Shown here: in pieces, positions 16,481 through 23,912 of the stretch
Position numbering within the stretch: the first letter of the stretch is position 1
Layout of the letters: each line of letters starts with the position of its first letter
Source: Bacteroidetes/Chlorobi group bacterium MS-B_bin-24
GTDB taxonomy: Bacteria; Bacteroidota; Ignavibacteria; Kapaibacteriales; UBA2268
Length of the DNA: 38,857 nt
Assembly (NCBI GenBank): GCA_003731685.1
Contig: RCNO01000002.1
Span: 15,510 to 54,366, forward strand
Reading direction: 5' to 3'
Position numbers and translations under genes: made by a program
Notes under the pieces: generated by a model
Database searches by the model: none
What the model saw: the letters and a program-made list of their open reading frames with translations, nothing else
Told to the model about the DNA's origin: nothing

Positions 16481-17671
16481 CTAAAAAATAATTGATATTC
16501 CATAAGTAAGCCCTACTTTCCTTGTTAAATAATATACTTTTTGGTTCTGATAAAGCAACATCGTACCTTCGGCACCCAAGTAAAGTTCAAGATTTGAATA
16601 TGCAGGCCTGTAGCGCAGTCCACCAATCCCTTTGACCAAAGGTCCCCCAATCTGGGAACCACCCGCCAAAAATGTAACAAATGGTTGGAAATAATAAAAG
16701 CTATAAGGTAAAGTATAATCGACCCCTACAGCAGCCCAAAAGAGAGCAGGCTTCTGTTCATAAGCAAACTGTACACCATTAATTTCGTTGTTGTAGGATA
16801 GCCCAAATAACTCTTTCCCAAATTCCATACCAAATTTTATGTCGTCCCATTGTGTAAAATACAAACCCAAGCTGACATTGTTCAAAACAGAATTACTTGT
16901 AGCAATATTAGGATTTGGGAAAGATTTTCCAGCAATTCCCCGAAGATTTATACCAAAATCCCATCCCGAATGGACATTACTGCTTTCAGGATATTTCGCC
17001 AAAGGAACATTTTTGGTTCGACTTGTAGAAGATAAAACCAAATTTAAGCTTCTATCCCGATAAACATTGTCTTGTTTTGTTGTTTCCAAAAGCAAATTAT
17101 TTGAGGAATTATTATAAGTTGGACGCGGAAAGGTTTGTTCAATTTCTTCCAAATTTTTATTATTCGCTTGGGCAAATGATTTATCGGAACTCTGATTTTC
17201 TTTAACTATATAAACCGTTCGAGGACTACTCGAAATTTTGGGGACAGAACTACTTTCCACGCTCGAAATAATCATCGGGGGAGTCTGAACGATTGCCTTT
17301 GGAGATTGGGGATTTGTATTAGTTTCAGGTCTTAAAAAGAAATATGTTAAAAGAAAAGTAATGATTGCGGTCGAAAGCATAAGCACAGCTGTTCGCCCAA
17401 ACTTTGCAAAGAACAAAGGTTTCAAAGATGGACCTGCATCCTCGATTGTTTTAAATCTTAAAGCCCTTGCAATGTTTTGAACAGCAGAGGCGGGCGGAAT
17501 AATTGAGTTAAAGTCGCTACGAACCGAACGGGCAATGGCAAGATGCTCTTTAAGTAAACTCCTAAGCTCCTCGTTAACCGAAAGAGCAAGGAATAAGTTT
17601 GGCTCTTCAGTTGCTGGCAACTCACCATCGAGAAATTCAATTATTTTTTCCGAAAAATTTCCTGTATCCAT
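16481..17671 (-). CDS. Anti-sigma-like membrane protein with C-terminal beta-barrel-like domain
   Basis: 396 aa in three parts. Residues 1-75 are a helical, cytosolic anti-sigma-like domain (EKIIEFLDGELPATEE, typical of anti-sigma factors counting 'layers' of helices), but the HxxxCxxC zinc motif is absent. One membrane helix lies at about 92-113. A low-complexity Ser/Asn/Pro/Thr-rich linker covers 114-235. Residues 236-396 are beta segments (WDFGINLRGIAG, VSLGLYFTQWDDIKFGMEFG, ALFWAAVGVDYTL, LELYLGAEGTMLLY) ending GLTYGISIIF, with the terminal Phe of outer-membrane barrels. A Shine-Dalgarno (GAGGGGAG) lies before the ATG, in the 11-bp gap after the sigma factor gene. Probably binds the adjacent sigma factor. 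The C-terminal part may reach or insert in the outer membrane; that is inference. Confidence 0.8.
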   Translation of the reverse strand: MDTGNFSEKIIEFLDGELPATEEPNLFLALSVNEELRSLLKEHLAIARSVRSDFNSIIPPASAVQNIARALRFKTIEDAGPSLKPLFFAKFGRTAVLMLSTAIITFLLTYFFLRPETNTNPQSPKAIVQTPPMIISSVESSSVPKISSSPRTVYIVKENQSSDKSFAQANNKNLEEIEQTFPRPTYNNSSNNLLLETTKQDNVYRDRSLNLVLSSTSRTKNVPLAKYPESSNVHSGWDFGINLRGIAGKSFPNPNIATSNSVLNNVSLGLYFTQWDDIKFGMEFGKELFGLSYNNEINGVQFAYEQKPALFWAAVGVDYTLPYSFYYFQPFVTFLAGGSQIGGPLVKGIGGLRYRPAYSNLELYLGAEGTMLLYQNQKVYYLTRKVGLTYGISIIF

Positions 17672-17682
17672 TTATCTCCCCT

Positions 17683-18249
17683 CTACATTTTTGACAATTC
17701 CGAAATATATGGGGCAAGTATTTCGCGAAGTTTTTCTTTCGCCCGAAAAATTCTGATCTTAACCAGTGCAAGCGAAATATTCAATAATTCTGCTATTTCT
17801 TGGTAACTCATTCCTTCGTATTCACGAAGTATGAAAGCTTCGCGATAATCAGGCGGAAGTTGCTGCAAAGCAGTATGAATCAACCCAAGCAACTCGTCCT
17901 GTTCTTCTTGGTCCGATTTGTTCTCGAAATACATATAATCTTCTAATTGCGTTGTTGTTCTACTTTGTCGTGCAAAATTCAAACAAACATTCCGAGCTAT
18001 CCGAAGCAAATATGCTGGAAGATTTGTCATATCTTTCGGCTCATCAGCAGCTTTATAAAAATTCACAAATGTATCTTGAAACGCATCCATTGCATCCTCC
18101 CTATTCCCTAAAAATCGCTTACAATAAGCATAAATCCTTCCTGAATATCGCCTATATATCTCCAAAAAAGCGTATTCGCTTTCACGATTCTTTTTCGAAA
18201 GCAATTTGAATAATTCATTATCACTTAATTTCTCTATTTCATTTTGCAT
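17683..18249 (-). CDS. ECF RNA polymerase sigma factor
   Basis: 188 aa. Region 2 spans about residues 25-95 (YAFLEIYRRYSGRIYAYCKRFLG, then DAMDAFQDTFVNFYKA, LPAYLLRIARNVCLNFARQSR), matching -10 recognition and core binding. Region 4 spans about 125-180 (LPPDYREAFILREYEGMSYQEIAELLNISLALVKIRIFRAKEKLREIL), a helix-turn-helix for -35 recognition. There is no sigma-1.1 or region 3, as expected of the ECF class. First gene of the operon; the anti-sigma-like gene follows after 11 bp. It is transcribed divergently from wecB across 107 bp. Autoregulation is typical of such pairs, but I could not identify its own promoter. Confidence 0.93.
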   Translation of the reverse strand: MQNEIEKLSDNELFKLLSKKNRESEYAFLEIYRRYSGRIYAYCKRFLGNREDAMDAFQDTFVNFYKAADEPKDMTNLPAYLLRIARNVCLNFARQSRTTTQLEDYMYFENKSDQEEQDELLGLIHTALQQLPPDYREAFILREYEGMSYQEIAELLNISLALVKIRIFRAKEKLREILAPYISELSKM

Positions 18250-18356
18250 TCATTTCCAATAACACAAATGGATAAAAAAAGTTACACCATAAAAAAGACA
18301 CTTTTAAACCCAACTTTATTATATTGCAAATTTTATAAATTCAATTTACGCTTTAA

Positions 18357-19475
18357 ATGGGAGAAAAAATAAAGATAATTTCTGTTGTTGGGGCACGCCC
18401 CAACTTTATGAAAGTTGCACCTTTGCCCCGCATCTTTAAAAAAATGACAGACAAAATTACACATTTGATTTGTCATACTGGGCAACATTATGATTACGAA
18501 ATGTCCCAAGCATTTTTCGATAACTTGGGCTTGCCCGAACCTGACTTCTATCTTGGAGTTGGCTCTGGTTCCCATTCCGAACAAACAGGCAAAATAATGA
18601 TTGAATTCGAGAAGGTTTGCATTCAAGCCAAACCGGACCTTGTCATTGTTGTTGGTGATGTAAATTCTACAATTGCAGCAACCTTGACAGCAACAAAAAT
18701 GGGCATATTAACAGCCCACATCGAAGCGGGCTTGCGAAGTTTCGACCGCTCTATGCCCGAAGAAATTAATCGAATTGCAACAGATTCGATTTGCGATTTC
18801 CATTTCGTAACCGAACAAAGTGGAATGGATAATCTTATTCGCGAAGGACACAAGCCCGAAAATATCTTCTTCGTTGGCAACACAATGATTGATTCGCTCG
18901 TATACATCTTGGACAAAATCGAGCAAAGCACTATTCTTTCCAATCTTGGTCTACAGAACGAAGAATTTGCACTAATGACTTTGCATCGCCCCAGTAATGT
19001 CGACGACCCAAAACAATTATCAAATTTAATCGATGTAATTGAGTTTATTTGCAATTACATACGATTAGTTTTCCCAATCCATCCAAGAACTCGAAAGAAT
19101 ATCGAAGAATTTGGATTGAAAAACAAGATTGAAAACATAAAGAATTTGATAGTTACCGATCCATTGGGATATATTGATTTTGTGAAATTGATGAAAAACT
19201 CTCAATTTGTAATGACCGATTCTGGGGGAATTCAAGAAGAGACTACATTTTTGAAAATTCCTTGCATAACAATGAGAACTACAACCGAAAGACCTATAAC
19301 TTGTCAGATTGGAACAAATCGGCTTGTGCCACCCGAAAAGTCGAAATTAATCCAAGCAGTGCAAGATGTATTGTTTGGCTCGCCAAAGGAATCTCAAATC
19401 CCAAAATACTGGGATGGCAAGGCTGCCGAAAGAATCGCAGAGATTATTTTGAAAATTTTTAAAAAGGATAAATAA
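18357..19475 (+). CDS. wecB: UDP-N-acetylglucosamine 2-epimerase (non-hydrolysing)
   Basis: 372 aa, the usual family length. Interconverts UDP-GlcNAc and UDP-ManNAc in the cytosol, for cell-surface polysaccharide synthesis. Visible motifs: VVGARPNFMKVAP (N-terminal nucleotide fold), CHTGQHYDYEMSQ, VVGDVNSTIA, HIEAGLRSFDRSMPEEINR (catalytic Asp/Glu), FHFVTEQSG, VGNTMIDSL, TLHRPSNVDDP (in place of the commoner TxHRxENV), FVMTDSGGIQEE, RTTTERP. The ATG at 18357 begins right at a conserved IKIISVVGARP. It is followed after 2 bp by a sugar epimerase, so the two form an operon, and it is convergent in purpose with the polysaccharide locus on the other strand, though not co-transcribed with it. Confidence 0.93.
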   Translation: MGEKIKIISVVGARPNFMKVAPLPRIFKKMTDKITHLICHTGQHYDYEMSQAFFDNLGLPEPDFYLGVGSGSHSEQTGKIMIEFEKVCIQAKPDLVIVVGDVNSTIAATLTATKMGILTAHIEAGLRSFDRSMPEEINRIATDSICDFHFVTEQSGMDNLIREGHKPENIFFVGNTMIDSLVYILDKIEQSTILSNLGLQNEEFALMTLHRPSNVDDPKQLSNLIDVIEFICNYIRLVFPIHPRTRKNIEEFGLKNKIENIKNLIVTDPLGYIDFVKLMKNSQFVMTDSGGIQEETTFLKIPCITMRTTTERPITCQIGTNRLVPPEKSKLIQAVQDVLFGSPKESQIPKYWDGKAAERIAEIILKIFKKDK

Positions 19476-19477
19476 AG

Positions 19478-20401
19478 ATGAAGATACTTGTAACTGGCGG
19501 AGCAGGATTTATCGCTTCTCACATCGTTGATGCATATATCCAAGCAGGACACAGGGTTACCGTTGTCGATAATCTTTCCACTGGACGGAAAGAAAATATC
19601 AACCCCAAAGCAGAATTTATCGAAATGGATATAACCGCCCCCAAAATTGACGAAATTATTTCCGATGCGAAATTCGACATAATCAATCATCACGCTGCAC
19701 AAATGAATGTTCGGGTTTCGGTCGAAGACCCTGTCTTCGACGCTCACACTAACATCATCGGTGGTCTACGACTTTACGAATCTGCGGCAAAAAATAAGGT
19801 GAAAAAAATCATTTTTGCTTCGTCGGGGGGAACTGTCTACGGAGAACTTAACTATTTCCCCGCCGACGAAAATCACCCTTTGAACCCAATTTCTCCCTAT
19901 GGTATTTCAAAACTCACAAATGAATATTACTTAAAGTACTACAAAGAGATTCATAATATAGACTTTGTTGCATTAAGGTATAGCAATGTTTATGGTCCAA
20001 GACAGAATCCTTTTGGGGAAGCAGGAGTTGTTGCAATTTTCACAAACAAAATGTTGAATGGTGAACAACCCGTAATCAACGGCGACGGCACCGCAACGCG
20101 CGATTACATCTACGTTGGCGATGTAGTCGAAGCAAATCTGATTGCTTTGGGCGAAAATGTCTCGGGCATTTTCAATATCGGCACAGGAATTGAGCGAGAT
20201 GTAAATACTGTTTTCTGGACACTTAAAAACATCATCGGTGCCGTTGTCCAAGAATTCCACGGGCCACCAAAGCCCGGAGAACTTCAGAGAAATTCCCTTT
20301 CCTACCAAAAATTCCATCAATTAACGGGATGGGAACCAAAAGTTTCTTTCGAAGAAGGGCTAAGATTAACTGTTGAATTTTTTAGAAAAAATTTTCAATA
20401 A
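19478..20401 (+). CDS. NAD-dependent nucleotide-sugar epimerase/dehydratase (GalE-like SDR)
   Basis: 307 aa extended SDR. The N-terminal Rossmann motif is GGAGFIASHI (GxxGxxG, residues 7-13) followed by VVDNLSTG; an S/T-rich active-site segment is FASSGGTVYGE; the catalytic YxxxK is in SPYGISKLTNEYY; the substrate-binding region is RYSNVYGPRQNPFGEAGVV and RDYIYVGDVVEANL. It is in the UDP-glucose/UDP-GlcNAc 4-epimerase and dehydratase group; the exact sugar cannot be told. It starts 2 bp after the wecB stop. Together they may make an N-acetylated hexosamine precursor for the surface polysaccharide. The non-coding repeat block begins immediately after its stop. Confidence 0.9.
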   Translation: MKILVTGGAGFIASHIVDAYIQAGHRVTVVDNLSTGRKENINPKAEFIEMDITAPKIDEIISDAKFDIINHHAAQMNVRVSVEDPVFDAHTNIIGGLRLYESAAKNKVKKIIFASSGGTVYGELNYFPADENHPLNPISPYGISKLTNEYYLKYYKEIHNIDFVALRYSNVYGPRQNPFGEAGVVAIFTNKMLNGEQPVINGDGTATRDYIYVGDVVEANLIALGENVSGIFNIGTGIERDVNTVFWTLKNIIGAVVQEFHGPPKPGELQRNSLSYQKFHQLTGWEPKVSFEEGLRLTVEFFRKNFQ

Positions 20402-20418
20402 ATCATCTGCACACCAAC

Positions 20419-20446
20419 GTAGGGGCGACCGGCTGGTCGCCCCTAC
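20419..20446. repeat. Inverted repeat with GTAGGGGC ends (unit 1)
   Basis: Arms GTAGGGGCGACC and GGTCGCCCCTAC are perfectly complementary (12 bp) with a 4-nt loop. It starts 18 bp after the epimerase stop and could also act in transcript-end formation, but no T-run follows directly. Confidence 0.9.
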
Positions 20447-20586
20447 AAGATATTAAATTATTCGGTGGTTTGACCGATAACTCTCGTTCGCGACCATAAG
20501 GGAATTCATTCCGGAAAGACATCGGATGTTTTCGAAACATCCGATGTCTGAAAAATACTTGTAGGGGCGAACCTATGTGTTCGCCC
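20437..20586. repeat. 150-bp direct repeat, copy 1
   Basis: Identical to 20712-20861 except at one base (G at 20500 versus C at 20775). It contains a perfect 14-bp-arm hairpin (20518-20548, stem GACATCGGATGTTT) and the beginning of a GTAGGGGCGAAC hairpin (from 20561). After 20586 the two copies diverge, though both continue into a long imperfect hairpin around ACCTATGTGT/ACACATAG. Confidence 0.95.
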
Positions 20587-20590
20587 CCTA
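20561..20590. repeat. Inverted repeat with GTAGGGGC ends (unit 2, copy 1)
   Basis: Arms TAGGGGCGAAC and GTTCGCCCCCTA, complementary except for one extra C, with a 6-nt loop. The matching element in the second copy begins at 20836. Confidence 0.8.
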
Positions 20591-20692
20591 TTCCAGTGTG
20601 TTGTTCAAACCTTGCCCCTGCATTTGGGGGAAACACATAGATTTGCTCCTACGATGGTGATGATGATGGAATGGTTGGGAATTGTGTTTTTT

Positions 20693-20722
20693 TGTAGGGA
20701 CGAATAATTATTCGCCCCTACA
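20693..20722. repeat. Palindrome with TGTAGGG ends (unit 3)
   Basis: Arms 20693-20707 and 20708-20722 are complementary over 14 of 15 positions with no loop, so this is a palindrome rather than a simple hairpin. The inner stem (CGAATAATTATTCG) differs from that of the other units while the outer GTAGGG is kept. It forms the left boundary of direct repeat copy 2. Confidence 0.88.
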
Positions 20723-20861
20723 AGATATTAAATTATTCGGTGGTTTGACCGATAACTCTCGTTCGCGACCATAACGGAATTCATTCCGGAAAGACATCGG
20801 ATGTTTTCGAAACATCCGATGTCTGAAAAATACTTGTAGGGGCGAACCTATGTGTTCGCCC
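20712..20861. repeat. 150-bp direct repeat, copy 2
   Basis: Second copy, 275 bp downstream of the first, with 149 of 150 bases identical. The same 14-bp-arm hairpin lies at 20793-20823. Beyond the copy an 8-bp-arm hairpin (CTGTTCCA/TGGAACAG) is nested inside longer arms AACCTATGTGT and ACACATAGGGTT up to about 20896. The near-identity points to recent duplication or transposition-like copying rather than selection for a protein. Confidence 0.95.
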
Positions 20862-20943
20862 TGTTCCAGCATTTTTGGAACAGACACATAGGGTTGCATT
20901 TCGTAGGCGATGATGCCGTGAAAAGAGTTGGGCATTATTTTTG

Positions 20944-20979
20944 TTTTGTAGGGGCAATTCAAGAAATGCCCCTACAAAA
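20944..20979. repeat. Inverted repeat with GTAGGGGC ends (unit 4)
   Basis: Arms TTTTGTAGGGGCA and TGCCCCTACAAAA are perfectly complementary (13 bp) with a 10-nt loop. The flanking T and A runs mean it could terminate transcription on either strand, including that of the exported protein gene ending at 21051. Confidence 0.88.
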
Positions 20980-21050
20980 AAAATTTATTGTTTTTAAATT
21001 TAAAATATAGGGTGGATAGTCTTGAGTAATCACCATTAATTTTTAAATTT

Positions 21051-21956
21051 TTACCTCTTTCTCTTTTTGGGATTCTTAATCACAGGGGGAGCCTCACGGT
21101 AGTCAATCAATGTATAGTCCATATGGATATAATGTCTTCCAACACTTTCAGTATCGTCGGTTTTGAAACTTAGTTTTTGCTCAACAGTTGTAAATAAATG
21201 GACAGGGACACTTCTAAGCTTTGAAATATCAATAAATCCATAAGCATTGATTACAGCAGAGACCTTCATCAAATTTTTCTGATGTTGCAATTTTAAGGAA
21301 CCTTGCCCAGTTCGGATAAATTCACTTCGGATGACTGTTTCGCCAAGCGTATCGAGTTCCCCTACCATTTTGAAGAGCATAGTATGATTTATTCGCGGAA
21401 CTGGGATGCCATTTTCGGGCAAATCTTCTGTTACTCGCACAAGCCAAGTCTCATTTTTCTTTTTGCAAGTTTCATTAATAGCAAAGAACAAGTGCGGTTG
21501 AAAAGGTCCGCCCGGGGCTCGACCGCTTTTGGAAGAATCATCCACCCAGAAATTCATTCGATTCCCAAGTGAATCTATTTCGATTTGGATCTTTCTATTT
21601 TTCCAATCTGTTTCAAAATACTCTACAAAATTAGTATCCTGAAAATCTCTCCCCTTGAACTCCAATAATTCAATGCTGAGTAAAAAAGTTCCGCTTTTAT
21701 TTGCCTTTTCACAAACAACTTGGTAAATTTCATTGCGTACTTTTAACAATGGCTTCCCAAAGTCAATCAAAATGCTGTCGTACGAATGAACAAGATAAAC
21801 CAAAGTATCGCCTGTTTTGAAATTATATTTAAAACAGTATATCATACTATCCTTTGTTTTATTCTGATTGGGAACTTGATTGGACAAAGCAGAAAAATGT
21901 AAGAAAATAACAGAAACTAAAAAATAAAGAATAGCGAACTTTTTACTCACTTCCAT
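21051..21956 (-). CDS. Exported protein of unknown function
   Basis: 301 aa with a signal peptide (about 1-26). The mature part is beta-rich (FKTGDTLVYLVHSYDSILI, TFLLSIELLEFKG, KIQIEIDSLGNRMNFWVDDS) and ends in a strongly basic tail (KNPKKRKR). No cysteine lipobox, membrane helix or catalytic motif is seen. A periplasmic or outer-surface soluble protein is likely. The start overlaps the end of mnmA by 14 bp, so it is probably co-transcribed and coupled to it, though nothing links the functions. I do not recognise the family. Confidence 0.75.
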   Translation of the reverse strand: MEVSKKFAILYFLVSVIFLHFSALSNQVPNQNKTKDSMIYCFKYNFKTGDTLVYLVHSYDSILIDFGKPLLKVRNEIYQVVCEKANKSGTFLLSIELLEFKGRDFQDTNFVEYFETDWKNRKIQIEIDSLGNRMNFWVDDSSKSGRAPGGPFQPHLFFAINETCKKKNETWLVRVTEDLPENGIPVPRINHTMLFKMVGELDTLGETVIRSEFIRTGQGSLKLQHQKNLMKVSAVINAYGFIDISKLRSVPVHLFTTVEQKLSFKTDDTESVGRHYIHMDYTLIDYREAPPVIKNPKKRKR

Positions 21957-23046
21957 AAATTATCCCTCCAGCCACTAAATCTTCATTTTCGTAAACAACA
22001 ACTGATTGTCCCGGGGTTATAGCCCTTCTGGGATTAAGGAAGTCGACTTCCAAAGTTCCATCTTGCATAACTCGACAATGGGCTTTCTCGCCAGCATCCT
22101 TATATCGAATTTTCACTAAATACTCCTTCCCTTCATCAATAGCCTCGTATTTCATCAGATTTAAATTATTCGCAAATAACTTATTCGATTTTAATCCTTC
22201 ATCTATATCTACTTCAATTGTATTCGTTTCGGGAATTATTCTTTTCACATATAAAGGCTGATGGTAGCTTATTCCAAGACCTTTCCTTTGCCCAATTGTG
22301 TAATTCACATAGCCGGAATGCTTGCCAACCACCACTCCACGAAAAACGATATCCCCTTCGGAAATTAATTCCGTTCTTGCAGAATATTTTTTTAACACAT
22401 CCCGATAGTTATTTGATGGAATGAAACAAATTTCTTGACTTTCGGACTTATTAAAAACCTTCAGCCCGAAGTCCTGTGCAATTTTTCGCACTTCGCTTTT
22501 TAAAAACTCTCCCAGTGGGAAAATTGTTCTACGAAGCTGTTCCTGCGAAAGTCCCCAAAGGAAATAGGATTGGTCTTTTGTTTTGTCTTTTGCCATTTTA
22601 ATGTAGTATCGCCCCGAAGATTTATCAAAAGCTAACCTTGCGTAATGTCCAGTAGCATAATAATAGCAATCGTATTCGTCTGCTTTCTTCAAAATTTCGC
22701 CCCATTTGATAAGAGGATTACACAAAGAACACGGGTTCGGAGTTCGCCCACTTAAATACTCTTCGACAAAATTGCTAATAATCTTCTGACGAAAAACTTC
22801 CGAAAGGTCGATTATATGATGCTCTATTCCAAGTTGTTCGCAAACATCGCTTGCATCAATGATTGATTGATAGTTGCAGCAACCAGAAGTGCTATTTTGA
22901 ACTTTACAATCATCGGTAATTTTTATAGAAGTAACAGTAATTGCAATAACCTCATAACCTTGCGATTTTAAAATCGCAGCAGTTGTGGATGAATCAACAC
23001 CTCCCGATAATCCAACAAGAACACGCTTCTTATTTATTGTGGTCAT
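21943..23046 (-). CDS. mnmA: tRNA-specific 2-thiouridylase MnmA
   Basis: 367 aa, full length. MnmA activates U34 of Glu, Gln and Lys tRNAs with ATP and inserts sulfur to give 2-thiouridine in the cytosol. The PP-loop SGGVDSS lies at residues 14-20. The two catalytic cysteines are present: C109 in NPCSLCNPLIKW and C207 in SQEICFIP. Other family motifs are ATGHYAR, KDQSYFLWGL and GQRKGLGI. The C-terminal beta-barrel includes KIRYKD and RAITPGQSVVVY. The ATG at 23046 lies just before the PP-loop, as in other members. It diverges from the lipoprotein gene across 113 bp. Confidence 0.96.
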   Translation of the reverse strand: MTTINKKRVLVGLSGGVDSSTTAAILKSQGYEVIAITVTSIKITDDCKVQNSTSGCCNYQSIIDASDVCEQLGIEHHIIDLSEVFRQKIISNFVEEYLSGRTPNPCSLCNPLIKWGEILKKADEYDCYYYATGHYARLAFDKSSGRYYIKMAKDKTKDQSYFLWGLSQEQLRRTIFPLGEFLKSEVRKIAQDFGLKVFNKSESQEICFIPSNNYRDVLKKYSARTELISEGDIVFRGVVVGKHSGYVNYTIGQRKGLGISYHQPLYVKRIIPETNTIEVDIDEGLKSNKLFANNLNLMKYEAIDEGKEYLVKIRYKDAGEKAHCRVMQDGTLEVDFLNPRRAITPGQSVVVYENEDLVAGGIIYGSE

Positions 23047-23100
23047 TTTATATTCAAAAATTTAATCTGTTTTAGACGATTTTAATTTTTAAAAAATTTA

Positions 23101-23133
23101 TTGAAACAATTTTATTTCAACTTCGTATATTTG
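23101..23133 (+). promoter_or_regulatory. Candidate promoter of the aromatic-rich lipoprotein gene
   Basis: TATATTTG at 23126-23133 matches the Bacteroidota -7 element TAnnTTTG, and ATTG (23100-23103) 22 nt upstream is a weak -33 match. The next 26 nt form a leader with a strong Shine-Dalgarno (AAGGAGGGG, about 23147-23156) before the ATG. Confidence 0.42.
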
Positions 23134-23159
23134 AATGGATAAATTTTAAGGAGGGGAAA

Positions 23160-23909
23160 ATGAAATTAAGATTAACATCTATTCTGTTAACCATAGCCCT
23201 GATAATGTTTGGCTGCGCCTCGCCTAATAAATCGAGGGAAGATTATTTCGGCTACAATAATACACCCAAATTTGAGAAGAAAGAAAAACCGAAGCAAGAG
23301 GTAAAACCCTACGTTTATTCATACTCTGAAGATTCAAAATCCCGTTACTCCGATGAAGCAAGACAGCAGAATGTTTATATTTTCAACAACTATTATCCTT
23401 ACCCATACGACCCAAGATTCGTCGAGTTTTACGACCCATACTCATTCAATGTTTTTCTACAAATAGGAAATCCTTATTACGACCCATTTTGGGATTATCG
23501 CTATGTTGTTATGCCATACTCTCGTTCAAACTTTTACATTGTTTACCCATATCCATATTGGGATTATTATTGGTGGCGACATCGCCCGCATATAATTTAT
23601 GTTCCCGACGATGGCTGGAAAGAACCAAAAACACGCACGGTCCGGGACTTCGGTCCATCTCGCGGAAATTACAAATTTGACGACCAAGCAATTCCTACAA
23701 AGGAATCACGTAGCTCACAACGAGGCGGAGAATCTTCCACTAAATCAAATTCCAAGCCTTCTGAGACTCCAAAAAAGGCAGATGAGCCAGTTAAACTTAA
23801 ATTGCCCGAAAAAAACGAAACCCCACGCTCTGATTCTCCTAAAACAAAAGAAACGCCCAAGTCTGACTCTCCAACAAAACAGGAAAGAAGTTCAACAAGA
23901 CCGAGGTAA
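23160..23909 (+). CDS. Tyr/Trp/Pro-rich lipoprotein
   Basis: 249 aa. Type II signal peptide with lipobox IMFGC, lipidated Cys at about residue 19. The mature part has a charged spacer (20-60), then an unusual aromatic block (about 75-150), with phrases such as YYPYPYDPRFVEFYDPYS, YYDPFWDYRYVV and YPYPYWDYYWWRHRP. It ends in a basic low-complexity tail (about 165-249) made of repeated SETPKK, NETPRSDSPK and KETPKSDSP-like units. A very strong Shine-Dalgarno suggests high expression. Four bases separate its stop from the FadL-like gene, so they are an operon. No family known to me; similar YPYP-rich lipoproteins occur in Bacteroidota. Role unknown. Confidence 0.8.
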   Translation: MKLRLTSILLTIALIMFGCASPNKSREDYFGYNNTPKFEKKEKPKQEVKPYVYSYSEDSKSRYSDEARQQNVYIFNNYYPYPYDPRFVEFYDPYSFNVFLQIGNPYYDPFWDYRYVVMPYSRSNFYIVYPYPYWDYYWWRHRPHIIYVPDDGWKEPKTRTVRDFGPSRGNYKFDDQAIPTKESRSSQRGGESSTKSNSKPSETPKKADEPVKLKLPEKNETPRSDSPKTKETPKSDSPTKQERSSTRPR

Positions 23910-23912
23910 TAA

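Larger units (their letters stand above)
20402..21050. other. Non-coding repeat block between epimerase gene and exported protein gene
   Basis: 649 bp without a credible gene. It holds a duplicated 150-bp segment and a set of inverted repeats that share the terminal sequence GTAGGGGC/GCCCCTAC but have different inner stems. Frames of about 77-84 codons on the minus strand come from the two copies of the duplicated sequence and give the same Arg-rich translation; they are not considered genes. The last 70 bp (20980-21050) are plain A/T-rich sequence. Confidence 0.85.

Noticed and set aside
20403-20962. Two minus-strand frames (77 and 84 codons) with the same Arg-rich translation
   Set aside because: They are the translation of the duplicated hairpin repeats, lack a ribosome binding site and are interrupted where the repeat copies differ.
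20419-20979. Repeat block as a CRISPR array
   Set aside because: Units are not evenly spaced, the repeated parts are palindromes with different cores, and there are no cas genes nearby.
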